64,000 nt of DNA, from assembly GCF_900103665.1 (NCBI RefSeq), contig NZ_FNGY01000010.1:62001-126000 (forward strand), read 5' to 3'. The position numbers and the translations under genes are program-made. Within the stretch, counting starts at the first letter, position 1. Every line of letters starts with the position of its first letter. The notes beneath the pieces are model-generated. The model did not search any database, had not been told where the DNA came from, and saw nothing but the letters and a program-made list of their open reading frames with translations. Positions 23,409 through 32,643 of this stretch are shown here, one piece after another. The stretch is from Pedobacter steynii (GTDB taxonomy: Bacteria > Bacteroidota > Bacteroidia > Sphingobacteriales > Sphingobacteriaceae).

Positions 23409-25067
23409 ATGAAAACATCATTCATATATAAGTTCCTTTTACCATTGCTGATTTTATCAGGAAGTCTGAGCTCCTGTCGCAAGGAACTGGATAAAACACC
23501 ATTGGATCAATTTTCAAATGAATCTTTCTGGACCAGCGAACCGAATGTAATGCTTGCCCTGGCAGGTGTTTACAGAGGGAATATCCAGATGTCTGTTAAT
23601 CCGACAGGTGCAGAGTTTTCTGCCACAGACTGGTGGTCGTATCATGGTTTATTGTATACCGAATTTGCGACAGACAATGCTTACGATCGCAGGGGAGACA
23701 ACTCCGGGTTCAATACGCTTACTAATGGCACTTTGACAGCGACCAACGGCTATCTCAGCAATTACTGGACGGCAAGTTATGCCAGAATTGCGCGATGTAA
23801 TTATTTCCTGGAAAACATTTCCAAGGCCGCACTGGCTCCTGCATTGATGAACCGGATGGTTGCAGAAGTTCGTTTCATCAGGGCTTGCCAGTATTTTTAT
23901 CTGTCTCAGTTTTTCGGCGCAGCACCGCTGGTAAAAAATACCCTGACCTTGTCGGAAGCAAATACCGTAAAGAAGGCCACGAAAACGGAAGTTCAGGATT
24001 TTGCCGAAGCAGAGTTTAAGGAGGTCGCGCCTTTATTGCCGCGGTCCGGACAACTGGCAGGATCGGAGCGGGGAAGGGCTACCAATCAGGCTTCGCTGGC
24101 TTTTCTGGGCCGTTTATATCTGGCGGAAGAAAAATGGGCATTAGCGGCGTCAACGTATAAGCAAATCATAGATTTTAATGATAATGTGATTGATCCGAAC
24201 TTCGAAAGCCTGTTTAACGGAACAAATGAAACGAGTAAAGAGATCATTTTTGCTACGCAATACCAACAGGACCTGGCGCCAAATGCAATGATGCAGCACA
24301 ACTATCCTGCAAAACTCGGTGGTTTTATGTTAGACTGCCCGCTGGGAAGCCTGGTAGAATCTTATGAGTTTACGGATGGCGCTCCTTTTTCTTTTACTGA
24401 TCCCAGGTATAATGCGGGCAATCCTGGAGAAAACCGGGATCCCCGCTTAAAATATACGGTGCTTTATAACGGGCAACCTTTTAAAAACATCATTTATAAC
24501 AGTAATCCGGATGATGCCAGTTCCCCGGATCAGCTAACGACGTCCAAACAGGGAACACGTACGGGCTTTGCGTTAAAGAAGTTCAATAGCGAAGCATTTA
24601 GTGGCGGTGATCTGCAAAACTCGGGGATTGACCTGCCGATTATCAGGTATGCAGAAGTGCTGCTTGGCTATCTGGAAGCTAAGCTGGAAAATGGGGAAGG
24701 CTCGGACCAGGCCTTGTTAGATGCCACGATCAATAAAGTAAGGGGAAGAAGCGGAGTCAATATGCCCCGTGTAACGGAGATGAATACGGTCGCACTGCGG
24801 ACCATTCTACGCAGAGAACGCAGGAATGAGCTTGCACTGGAAGGAATCCGTTACTGGGACCTTTTGAGGTGGAAGACGATTGGACAGGTGCTGAACGGAG
24901 ATTTTTATGGTGCCGCATTTCCCGGAGCTAAAAACCTGCGTAAAAAAGGAACTGCAACAGATCCTTATAGCCGCTGGTATGTCACATCTAAAGCTTTCCG
25001 GGTCGGAATAGATGAGCTTTGGCCTGTGCCTCAGTCGGAAGTGAGCATTAATCCGAATTTAAAATAA
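23409..25067 (+). CDS. susD: SusD/RagB family nutrient-binding outer-membrane lipoprotein
   Basis: Surface glycan-binding lipoprotein of 552 residues that caps the SusC channel. A lipoprotein signal peptide ends at C23 (LSSC). The N-terminal SusD-like domain and TPR-type helices follow (FIRACQYFYLSQFFGAAPLV is typical), and the RagB/SusD C-terminal domain ends with the usual LRRERRNELALEGIRYWDLL and GIDELWPVPQSEVSINPNLK. The pairing with the upstream SusC is certain; the ligand is not. Confidence 0.97.
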   Translation: MKTSFIYKFLLPLLILSGSLSSCRKELDKTPLDQFSNESFWTSEPNVMLALAGVYRGNIQMSVNPTGAEFSATDWWSYHGLLYTEFATDNAYDRRGDNSGFNTLTNGTLTATNGYLSNYWTASYARIARCNYFLENISKAALAPALMNRMVAEVRFIRACQYFYLSQFFGAAPLVKNTLTLSEANTVKKATKTEVQDFAEAEFKEVAPLLPRSGQLAGSERGRATNQASLAFLGRLYLAEEKWALAASTYKQIIDFNDNVIDPNFESLFNGTNETSKEIIFATQYQQDLAPNAMMQHNYPAKLGGFMLDCPLGSLVESYEFTDGAPFSFTDPRYNAGNPGENRDPRLKYTVLYNGQPFKNIIYNSNPDDASSPDQLTTSKQGTRTGFALKKFNSEAFSGGDLQNSGIDLPIIRYAEVLLGYLEAKLENGEGSDQALLDATINKVRGRSGVNMPRVTEMNTVALRTILRRERRNELALEGIRYWDLLRWKTIGQVLNGDFYGAAFPGAKNLRKKGTATDPYSRWYVTSKAFRVGIDELWPVPQSEVSINPNLK

Positions 25068-25078
25068 TTTTAATGCAA

Positions 25079-25109
25079 AGCCCCTAAGGTGTTTTTATCT
25101 TTAGGGGCT
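25079..25109 (+). terminator. Hairpin between susD and the sulfatase gene
   Basis: AGCCCCTAA (25079-25087) pairs with TTAGGGGCT (25101-25109) around a 13-base loop, 17 bases before the sulfatase ATG. No T-tract follows, so it may be a partial terminator or an mRNA-processing stop that lowers sulfatase expression relative to SusCD. Confidence 0.5.
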
Positions 25110-25125
25110 GCTTAAACACACAAAT

Positions 25126-26646
25126 ATGAAGAAGAACCTGTTACTATTTTTTTCTATAGCAATGGCATTTACTGCCGGAGCTCAGTCGAAGAAGACAAAA
25201 GTTAAACCACCAAATGTCATTTATATCATTGCGGACGATCTGGGGTATGGCGACCTGAGCTGTTATGGTGCCACGAAAATTCAAACCCCTAACCTGGACC
25301 GCCTTGCGGCGAATGGAATTCGCTTTACAGATGGACATGCGACTTCTGCGACCTGCACGCCTTCACGTTATGCACTGATGACGGGTGAATATCCATGGCG
25401 TAAAAAAGGAACGGGTATTTTACCTGGCGATGCAGCGCTCATCATTCCTACAGATAAAACGACCTTGCCAAACCTGTTTCAGAAAGCGGGATACCAAACT
25501 GGAATCGTCGGGAAATGGCACCTGGGTATTGGAGAAACCGTAGCGAAAGATTGGAATGGAGAACTAAAACCCGGACCAAACGAAGTTGGCTTTAATTATT
25601 CTTTTATTTTTCCCGCAACTGCGGATAGAGTGCCTACCGTATTTTTGGAAAACCATAAAGTGGTTGCCCTGGAAGCGAATGATCCGATTGCAGTAGATTA
25701 TGCTAAAAAAGTAGGTGATGATCCGACAGGAAAAGATCATCCTGAACTGTTAAAAATGCAGTCCTCACCGGGGCAGGGACACAACCAGACGATTGTGAAC
25801 GGAATCGGCCGGATCGGTTATATGAGTGGTGGTAAAATGGCGCGCTGGGTAGACGAAGAGGTGTCGACCACTTTCCTGAGCACAGCGCAAAGCTTTATCG
25901 AGAAAAATCATCAGCAGCCTTTCTTCTTGTATTTTGCCTTAACGGAGCCACATGTGCCACGTATGCCAGCAACAAGGTTTAAAGGAAAAAGCGGATTGGG
26001 ATTGCGTGGGGATGCGATCTTGCAGTTGGATTGGACGGTCGGGGAGATCATGAAACAATTGAAATTCCTTGGAATTGATAAAAATACAATGATCGTCTTT
26101 ACCAGTGATAACGGTCCGGTACTGGACGATGGCTATCAGGATGAAGCAGTGACGAAACAGAATGGTCACCAGCCTGCAGGTGTGCTGCGTGGTGGTAAAT
26201 ATAGTGCATTGGAAGGTGGTACAAGGGTGCCTTTTATTGTGAGTTGGCCAGGACAAATCAAAGCTCAGGTATCGCCTGCATTAGTGAGTCAGATGGATTT
26301 CATTGCCTCATTTTCCAGCTTGATCGGTAGGCCTGTTCCTCAGGGAGATGCCCCGGATAGCGAAAATCTGATCCAGGCTTTTCTGGGTAAATCTGTAAAA
26401 GGAAGAACGTCATTCGTAGAACAGGGAGGCCCGCTTTCTGTGATCAAAGATGGTTGGAAATACATTAGCCCAAGCGGAGGTGCTCCTTTTATGAAGGATG
26501 TAGGTATTGAATCAGGAAACCTGCCGACAGCACAGTTGTATCACCTGACAGAAGATCTTAGCGAGAAGAACAACCTTGCCGGAAAATACCCGGAGCGGGT
26601 TAAAGAACTGTCTGAATTATTGGAGCAGATCAAACAGAAAAAATAA
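25126..26646 (+). CDS. Secreted formylglycine-type arylsulfatase
   Basis: Sulfatase of family S1, 506 residues, removing sulfate esters from a carbohydrate or aryl substrate. It has a signal peptide (1-19), metal-binding D37/D38 (IADDLGYGDL), the catalytic signature C77-T-P-S-R81, KWHLG, and the second metal pair in FTSDNGP. C77 must be converted to formylglycine by a maturase not encoded in this window. It is the last gene of the SusCD locus and the only enzyme there, so the imported substrate is inferred to be sulfated. The exact subfamily and specificity cannot be read from sequence alone. Confidence 0.93.
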   Translation: MKKNLLLFFSIAMAFTAGAQSKKTKVKPPNVIYIIADDLGYGDLSCYGATKIQTPNLDRLAANGIRFTDGHATSATCTPSRYALMTGEYPWRKKGTGILPGDAALIIPTDKTTLPNLFQKAGYQTGIVGKWHLGIGETVAKDWNGELKPGPNEVGFNYSFIFPATADRVPTVFLENHKVVALEANDPIAVDYAKKVGDDPTGKDHPELLKMQSSPGQGHNQTIVNGIGRIGYMSGGKMARWVDEEVSTTFLSTAQSFIEKNHQQPFFLYFALTEPHVPRMPATRFKGKSGLGLRGDAILQLDWTVGEIMKQLKFLGIDKNTMIVFTSDNGPVLDDGYQDEAVTKQNGHQPAGVLRGGKYSALEGGTRVPFIVSWPGQIKAQVSPALVSQMDFIASFSSLIGRPVPQGDAPDSENLIQAFLGKSVKGRTSFVEQGGPLSVIKDGWKYISPSGGAPFMKDVGIESGNLPTAQLYHLTEDLSEKNNLAGKYPERVKELSELLEQIKQKK

Positions 26647-26666
26647 ACGATTTTATCCTCCGGAAT

Positions 26667-26712
26667 GCAAAGGGCTGATTTCCTCATTTAACAGAAGAAA
26701 TCAGCCCTTTGC
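26667..26712 (+). terminator. Strong hairpin after the sulfatase gene
   Basis: A perfect 16-bp stem, GCAAAGGGCTGATTTC (26667-26682) with GAAATCAGCCCTTTGC (26697-26712), around a 14-base loop. It lacks a following T-run. It marks the end of the nutrient-uptake operon. Confidence 0.7.
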
Positions 26713-26843
26713 AGGACTAAGGATGTCGTTCTGCCTCAGGAGAAACCGGAAAGATCAACTCCGTTAATTTTAGATGTCTGATGTTTCTTTTTACGATTGT
26801 TTTTTAATTATGATTAGGGTTTATTAATTTGCAGCATTCTTAG

Positions 26844-26851
26844 TATCTTTG
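26844..26851 (+). promoter_or_regulatory. Promoter -7 element of the helicase gene
   Basis: TATCTTTG, a full match to TAnnTTTG, 46 bases before the ATG at 26898. Confidence 0.5.
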
Positions 26852-26897
26852 TAAACACCAATTTGAAGATGGTTTATTTTTAATTGATGCCTACAAT

Positions 26898-29177
26898 ATG
26901 TCTGAACAAAACCCTGCCGAGCTTGCCGCCAAATTCGTAAATTATACTTCTAAGCATATTTTTCTGACGGGAAAGGCCGGAACGGGGAAGACGACTTTTC
27001 TGCGGAACTTGATTGAATTGACACATAAAAAGGCGGTCATAGCGGCTCCTACAGGCATTGCAGCCATAAATGCTGCAGGGGTAACCATCCACTCACTCTT
27101 CCAGCTCCCTTTTGGGACGTATCTGCCTAAAGCTCCGGCAGCAGACGGAGATCATTATAACCAGCAATACAATACCCCGAAATCCATTGTCCGCCATTTA
27201 AACATGACGGCGGCTAAAAGGAAGGTGCTGACAGATATGGAATTGCTGATCATTGATGAGGTGAGTATGCTCCGCGCAGATCTTCTTGATGCCATTGATA
27301 TGGTATTGCGCTATATCCGTAGAAACAATACAGCAAGTTTTGGAGGGGTACAGGTCTTGTTTATCGGCGACCTGCATCAGTTACCTCCGGTGGTGAAATC
27401 TACAGAATGGAATTTGTTGGGTCAGTTTTATAACAGTGCTTATTTCTTTGATGCGCTTGCACTGCAGAACAATCCTCCCATTTATATTGAACTGGAAAAG
27501 ATCTACAGACAAGCCGATGAGGTGTTCATCAATCTGCTGAATAACCTGAGAAATAATGAGGTGACTGCCCAGGATGTCGCATTATTGGATAAATATTATA
27601 GGGCGGATTTTAAGCCTTCTATCGATGATAAATACATTACCCTTACCACACACAACAATAAAGCGGACACCTTAAACAGGCAGAGCCTGGAAGAATTGAA
27701 GTCTCCTTCTTTTTTGTATGTGGCTAAAATTGAAGATGATTTCAGTGAATATGCCTACCCTGCAGAACATATTTTGGAGCTTAAAGTCGGCGCACAGGTG
27801 ATGTTTATTAAAAATGATCCTACGGGAGAACAGCGCTTCTTTAACGGAAAGATTGCAGTGGTGACCTCGCTGAGAACAGATACCATTGAGGTAGAGACGG
27901 AAGGGACAAGAGAAAAGATCATCCTGGAAAAATATACCTGGAAGAACATCAAGTACACGACGGATAAGGTAACCGGCGAAATTGAAGAGGACCTGGTTGG
28001 AACTTTTACGCAGTATCCTTTAAAGCTGGCCTGGGCAATTACGGTTCATAAAAGCCAGGGCCTGACCTTTGACCGGGCGATCATTGATATTGGAAGCGCT
28101 TTCGCGCCGGGACAGGTGTATGTGGCACTTTCCCGCTTACGGTCCCTGGATGGACTGATTTTAACTTCCCAGATCTCGGGATCAGGCATCCGCCAGGATC
28201 AGAACGTTTCTTTCTTCTCTAAGACAAAAGAAAATCAGGAGAATCTGATTGCGCAAATCAAAACGGAGAGTGATGTTTTTTTAAGGTCTTACCTGTTGCA
28301 GTGTTTTGACCTGACACCACTGGATAATTATGTGTACGAACATGTACATTCTTATACCAAAGACATTAATAAATCGGCAAAGCAGAAACATGTTAAGTGG
28401 GCCGGACAGCTGTTGAAAGACCTGACTGAGGTAAAAGTAAATGCAAGTAAGTTTTTAACTCAGATACAACGGATGTACGAGGTAAAGACGGAACAGGGAA
28501 TGACGGCATTGCTGGAACGTACAGCTGCTGCGGAGAATTATTTTAATCCCTTGCTGGTCGGATTTTCCAAACGCATCTTTGAGCGCATGGAGTTGGTGAA
28601 ACAGGACAAACAGGTGACTGCTTATCTCACGGAATTGTTAGAGATGGAAGCGCTGTTTTATGATCAGTTTAAGAAAATACGTAAAGCTACTGCCTTGCTG
28701 GGTGCTACGATTAATGGAAGCGAGTTTACAAAAAAAGATGTGAATGCTTTATTGAGTCAGGCAGAACGGGCGGCAGTAATGGAAAAGGTGTTTGCTGTTC
28801 CCGGTAAGCTGGACTTTACGGCCAAAAAGGCAAAGTCTACAAAAACCAAAACAGCGGTTGTTAAAGAAAAAGCACCTAAAGTAGATACCAAAGAGGTTTC
28901 TTTGGAGCTGCACAAAGAAGGAAAAACGATTGCTGAAATTGCCAGAGACCGGAAAATGGTGATTGGTACGATAGAAGGACACCTGGCGCATTATGTGGCC
29001 AAACAAGAGATTTCAGCCAAGGACATTTTAGGTTCAAAAAAGCTGGATAAAATTCTGAAAACCATCAGGGAGCTAAAGACGATGCAGATGAACCCGATCC
29101 GGGAACACCTGGGCAGAGATTATAGCTTTGGGGAAATCAAAATCGGACTGGCTGCATACCTCGCTGAGGGAGAATAA
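26898..29177 (+). CDS. PIF1/RecD-like superfamily 1 helicase with C-terminal HTH_40 domain
   Basis: Predicted 5'-3' DNA helicase of 759 residues. The SF1B core lies in about 1-450: Walker A (GKAGTGKTTF, near residue 30), LIIDEVSMLRADLLDAID, GDLHQLPPV, a UvrD-like C-terminal part and the late motif AITVHKSQGLTFDRAIID. After a helical middle region and a Lys-rich linker, the C-terminus (about 670-759, beginning VSLELHKEGKTIAEIARDRK) is a helix-turn-helix of the HTH_40 type seen on RecQ-like proteins. It stands alone with its own promoter. A role in replication-fork or recombination processing is inferred from the family. Confidence 0.9.
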   Translation: MSEQNPAELAAKFVNYTSKHIFLTGKAGTGKTTFLRNLIELTHKKAVIAAPTGIAAINAAGVTIHSLFQLPFGTYLPKAPAADGDHYNQQYNTPKSIVRHLNMTAAKRKVLTDMELLIIDEVSMLRADLLDAIDMVLRYIRRNNTASFGGVQVLFIGDLHQLPPVVKSTEWNLLGQFYNSAYFFDALALQNNPPIYIELEKIYRQADEVFINLLNNLRNNEVTAQDVALLDKYYRADFKPSIDDKYITLTTHNNKADTLNRQSLEELKSPSFLYVAKIEDDFSEYAYPAEHILELKVGAQVMFIKNDPTGEQRFFNGKIAVVTSLRTDTIEVETEGTREKIILEKYTWKNIKYTTDKVTGEIEEDLVGTFTQYPLKLAWAITVHKSQGLTFDRAIIDIGSAFAPGQVYVALSRLRSLDGLILTSQISGSGIRQDQNVSFFSKTKENQENLIAQIKTESDVFLRSYLLQCFDLTPLDNYVYEHVHSYTKDINKSAKQKHVKWAGQLLKDLTEVKVNASKFLTQIQRMYEVKTEQGMTALLERTAAAENYFNPLLVGFSKRIFERMELVKQDKQVTAYLTELLEMEALFYDQFKKIRKATALLGATINGSEFTKKDVNALLSQAERAAVMEKVFAVPGKLDFTAKKAKSTKTKTAVVKEKAPKVDTKEVSLELHKEGKTIAEIARDRKMVIGTIEGHLAHYVAKQEISAKDILGSKKLDKILKTIRELKTMQMNPIREHLGRDYSFGEIKIGLAAYLAEGE

Positions 29178-29963
29178 TCAGACTGCTGTATCTCCCTGGA
29201 AAACCTGCGCTGCGGGGCCACATAGAAATACATTTCTGAACTGTCTGCCGTCATAATCAAACTCAATCCGCAGGTCCCCACCTAATACTTTAACGGGTGT
29301 TTTGATATGCCCTTGCTGCTGTTTGTGCTGAGCCATAGATAAGGCTACGGCAGTAACTCCTGTTCCACAGGCATAGGTCTCATCTTCAACGCCACGCTCA
29401 AAGGTGCGGACAAAAAGGTGGTCTCCCTGGTCTTCTACGAAATTTACATTGATTCCTTCAGCTTTGTAAGTGGAGTTGTTGCGGATCGCTTTGCCCTCTT
29501 TGTAAACATCCAGCGCTGCTAATCCGCTTACTTGTTGTACATAATGTGGCGACCCTGTATTCAATACATAAGCGGTTCCATCATTTCCAATATGATCAAT
29601 ATCAATCATTTGAAGATCAACCCAGTCGCCCTTTTCTGAAATTTTGGCATAATGAGGTCCATCAACTGCCAAAAAATTAGTTTCTGTGTCAATTATTCCC
29701 AAATATTTGGCAAAAGCGACGATACACCTGCCACCATTTCCACACATACTGCCGAGATTGCCATCTGCATTGAAATAAAGCATCTCAAAGTCGTAATCTT
29801 TATGGTTCTGCAGCAGCATCAATCCATCTGCTCCAATTCCAAAACGCCTGTTACAGAGTTGCAGGACCGTATTATTACCCGTATATTTAAAGGATTGATC
29901 ACGGTTGTCTATTAAGATAAAATCGTTGCCTGCGCCCTGGTATTTGAAAAAGTGGATCTTCAT
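29178..29963 (-). CDS. dapF: Diaminopimelate epimerase
   Basis: Converts LL- to meso-diaminopimelate for lysine and peptidoglycan synthesis in the cytoplasm. The 261-residue protein has both halves of the two-cysteine active site: MCGNGGRC with C74, and the C-terminal ETYACGTGVTA Cys. It starts with the family-typical MKIHFFKYQGAGNDF at ATG 29963; a longer frame from ATG 29990 adds nine atypical residues. It is convergent with the helicase gene (stops adjacent) and divergent from degP, with a TGTTAAA repeat pair in the shared upstream region. Confidence 0.96.
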   Translation of the reverse strand: MKIHFFKYQGAGNDFILIDNRDQSFKYTGNNTVLQLCNRRFGIGADGLMLLQNHKDYDFEMLYFNADGNLGSMCGNGGRCIVAFAKYLGIIDTETNFLAVDGPHYAKISEKGDWVDLQMIDIDHIGNDGTAYVLNTGSPHYVQQVSGLAALDVYKEGKAIRNNSTYKAEGINVNFVEDQGDHLFVRTFERGVEDETYACGTGVTAVALSMAQHKQQQGHIKTPVKVLGGDLRIEFDYDGRQFRNVFLCGPAAQVFQGDTAV

Positions 29964-29982
29964 AAGATGTATGTGCTTGTCA

Positions 29983-29999
29983 TTTAACATTTTTTAACA
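29983..29999. promoter_or_regulatory. TGTTAAA repeat pair between dapF and degP
   Basis: TTTAACA at 29983-29989 and 29993-29999 on the plus strand, which is TGTTAAA-N3-TGTTAAA on the minus strand. It lies about 60-75 bases upstream of the inferred degP start site and 20-36 bases upstream of dapF. Confidence 0.5.
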
Positions 30000-30043
30000 G
30001 TATTCACGGCCTGTTACTTATGCAAATATCGTTTATATGGTAT

Positions 30044-30051
30044 TAAATTTG
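30044..30051 (+). promoter_or_regulatory. Promoter -7 element of degP
   Basis: TAAATTTG, a full match to TAnnTTTG. The start site would be near 30058, giving a leader of about 120 bases before ATG 30181. Confidence 0.6.
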
Positions 30052-30180
30052 AGTAATTGAAACAAAAGAATTAGTTCTTAACGAGTAAAACGAATAAATC
30101 ACAATCCATGCCAGCTTTGCTTTAAGGAGTTAAGGCCTATTAGATTGCTTTTGAAACAATTAAAAAAAGAAAAAATACAA

Positions 30181-31719
30181 ATGAAAAGAATCGGATTGAT
30201 AGTGTTAGCCGCATTTATAGGTGGTGCGGCTGCGATTGGCGCTTACAAACTGTTAGAGCGCAACAACGATGGGATGACATTAGCGGAGAAACAAAATGTG
30301 CTTTTTGCTAACAATCCCGTAAAAATATCTTCTACAGGAGCGGTCGATTTTGTACAGGCCGCCTCAGTAGTATCGCCGGCAGTGGTGCACATTAAGACTT
30401 CTTATGGCAGCAGCTCCGGAAATGAAAGAGGTGGTAGCGGTTCTCCAATGGACATGTTCGAGGAATTTTTTGGTGGCGGTGGCCGTAGCAGACCCCGTAT
30501 GCCAAGAGCAGCCTCAGGTTCTGGTGTGATCCTTACGCCTGATGGTTATATTGTAACGAACAACCATGTGGTGGAAAATGCAGATAAGATCGAAGTGATC
30601 CTGTCTGACCGCCGTAAGGTGATGGCAAAAGTGATTGGAAAAGACCCAAACACAGACCTTGCCCTGATCAAAGTAGAAGAGACAAATCTTCCGATCGTGA
30701 AAATGGGGAATTCAGATAATGTGCAAATCGGAGAATGGGTATTGGCTGTAGGCTTCCCCCTGGATCTTCAAACTACAGTAACTGCGGGAATTGTAAGTGC
30801 AAAAGCAAGAAGCATTGGAATTCTGGCAAGACAGCAAGGTCAGCCAACAGAGGAAGAGTATGATGAATATCGCAGAACCGGTAAGGCTCCTGAGCGTACA
30901 AATAACAGTATCGAATCTTTCATTCAGACTGATGCGGCAATCAATCCTGGAAACAGCGGTGGGGCATTAGTGAATGCAAGCGGTGAGCTGATTGGAATCA
31001 ATGCAGCAATTGCATCGCAGACTGGTACGAATGAAGGTTATGGTTTTGCCATCCCGGTAAACCTGGCGAAAAAAGTGCTGGAAGATTTTAGAAAATATGG
31101 CGCGGTGAAACGTGGTTATATTGGTGTGTCTTTCAGACCGCTGGATGCAGATTATGCAGAAGAACTGAAAATTAAAGATATCAACGGATTATATGTAAGC
31201 GATGTATTGCCAAATGGTGGTGGTGCAGCTGCAGGAATCCAAAAAGGAGATATCATTAAAAAAGTAGAGGGCATCGCGATTTATGATTCTCCGGATTTGC
31301 AGGAAAAAATTGGTCGTATGAGTCCTGGTGATAAAGTACAATTGACGGTATTGAGAAACGGGGCCTTAAAAGATGTAAATGTTACCCTTAAAGGAGATGC
31401 CAGTGTGAACCTTGCGAAAGCAACGCCGGCGGCAAAATCAACGGGTACAACGATCAGCAAATTAGGCGCTGCTTTTGCACCGGCTTCTGCTCAGGTGAAG
31501 GCCAGATATGGTGCAAAGAACGGAGTAGTGGTGACCAGTGTGGAGCCAGGAAAAGTATTCGATTCTATGGACCTTCCTAAAGGTTTATTGGTAACTACGG
31601 TAAACGGTAAGCCTGTAAATAGTGCTAAAGATGTAGAGGCAGCATTGCCTACTTCAAAAAATGGAATGACGACCATCTCGGGTGTTGGCCCGAACGGAAA
31701 CTATACCTTTACTTTCTAA
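30181..31719 (+). CDS. degP: Do/DegP-family periplasmic serine protease
   Basis: Envelope quality-control protease and chaperone, 512 residues. An N-terminal signal or anchor (1-22), a trypsin-like domain with His in VTNNHVVENADK, Asp in NTDLALIKV and Ser in NPGNSGGAL, then two PDZ domains (about 285-375 and 415-510). The ATG at 30181 (MKRIGLIVLAAFIGG) starts the signal peptide; the frame can be extended to a TTG at 30145 but that buries the signal. A TGTTAAA repeat pair upstream links it to the RprXY-like system by inference. Confidence 0.95.
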   Translation: MKRIGLIVLAAFIGGAAAIGAYKLLERNNDGMTLAEKQNVLFANNPVKISSTGAVDFVQAASVVSPAVVHIKTSYGSSSGNERGGSGSPMDMFEEFFGGGGRSRPRMPRAASGSGVILTPDGYIVTNNHVVENADKIEVILSDRRKVMAKVIGKDPNTDLALIKVEETNLPIVKMGNSDNVQIGEWVLAVGFPLDLQTTVTAGIVSAKARSIGILARQQGQPTEEEYDEYRRTGKAPERTNNSIESFIQTDAAINPGNSGGALVNASGELIGINAAIASQTGTNEGYGFAIPVNLAKKVLEDFRKYGAVKRGYIGVSFRPLDADYAEELKIKDINGLYVSDVLPNGGGAAAGIQKGDIIKKVEGIAIYDSPDLQEKIGRMSPGDKVQLTVLRNGALKDVNVTLKGDASVNLAKATPAAKSTGTTISKLGAAFAPASAQVKARYGAKNGVVVTSVEPGKVFDSMDLPKGLLVTTVNGKPVNSAKDVEAALPTSKNGMTTISGVGPNGNYTFTF

Positions 31720-31747
31720 AGAGGTATCATTTTAATTTTATTCTTAA

Positions 31748-31779
31748 ACGGGAGACAGTTTTACTGTCTCCCGTTTTTT
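31748..31779 (+). terminator. Rho-independent terminator after degP
   Basis: ACGGGAGACAG (31748-31758), loop TTTTA, CTGTCTCCCGT (31764-31774), then a T-run. Confidence 0.95.
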
Positions 31780-31901
31780 ATTTAGAGCAGAAGGTTTTTG
31801 AATTTTCACTTGTCATCGCTCTGTAAAATTTAGAACGTTTCTAAATAGCCCAATTGTCGTTATTTTATGACAATGATTAACATATTAATTCTTTTATTAA
31901 A

Positions 31902-31909
31902 TACTTTTG
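31902..31909 (+). promoter_or_regulatory. Promoter -7 element of the sdhCAB operon
   Basis: TACTTTTG, a full match to TAnnTTTG. With a start near 31916, the longer ATG at 31867 would not be transcribed, which supports ATG 31936 as the sdhC start. Confidence 0.6.
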
Positions 31910-31935
31910 CAGGAATAGAACTAAAATACAATCAA

Positions 31936-32616
31936 ATGGCTAGTTTCGGAAACGCTTTTTCCTCGTCTATAGGAAAAAAACTAATAATGGGTATCACCGG
32001 CCTGTTTCTTATTTCATTTCTTGCGGTTCATTGCTTTATAAATGCTTTGATCTTCGTGAATGACGGTGGTTTAACCTTCAATGTTGGGGCTCACTTTATG
32101 GCTACCAATTGGCTGATCAGGGCAATGGAAGTGGTCTTGATGGCAGGCTTACTTGCACACATTATCCAGGGTTTACGTTTGGTTTTTCAAAATCAGGCTG
32201 CACGTCCGGTGAAGTACGCGGTAAATAATGGTGCTGCAAACAGCAAGTGGTACTCCAGGTCAATGGGACTGTTAGGAACGATCTTGTTGATTTTCTTAAT
32301 CGTACACTTATCTGATTTCTGGGTAGTTTCCCGTTTTACAGGAATCCCTACTGTTGATTCAGCAGGACACGAAAATCTTTTTGCAGTGATGGTGGCAAGA
32401 TTTCAAACCCTTTGGGTAGTGATTTTATATATTTTGGCAATGGTTTCTCTGGCTTACCATTTATTACATGGTTTTGCTTCTGCATTCCAGACGCTGGGAT
32501 GGAACCACAAAAAATACACTCCACTCATCAAAGCATTTGGTATCTGGTATTCAATTATCATTGCGATACTATTTGCAGCTATGCCTGTAGCAATTTATGC
32601 AGGTCTTATTAAATAA
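31936..32616 (+). CDS. sdhC: Succinate dehydrogenase/fumarate reductase cytochrome b subunit
   Basis: Membrane anchor subunit, 226 residues, of the Bacteroidota type in which one five-helix protein replaces SdhC plus SdhD and binds two hemes b. Five hydrophobic helices are visible with candidate heme His residues (VHCFIN near the first helix, AHIIQGLR, VHLSDFWV, YHLLHGFASAF). It anchors the flavoprotein and iron-sulfur subunits encoded downstream. Start is MASFGNAF at ATG 31936, which matches family N-termini. Confidence 0.94.
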   Translation: MASFGNAFSSSIGKKLIMGITGLFLISFLAVHCFINALIFVNDGGLTFNVGAHFMATNWLIRAMEVVLMAGLLAHIIQGLRLVFQNQAARPVKYAVNNGAANSKWYSRSMGLLGTILLIFLIVHLSDFWVVSRFTGIPTVDSAGHENLFAVMVARFQTLWVVILYILAMVSLAYHLLHGFASAFQTLGWNHKKYTPLIKAFGIWYSIIIAILFAAMPVAIYAGLIK

Positions 32617-32643
32617 TTTTTGAACGTATAAAGCTTAAATAAA

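Noticed and set aside
31867..31935. N-terminal extension of SdhC
   Set aside because: The likely promoter -7 box lies within it, and family members begin MASFGNAF-like.
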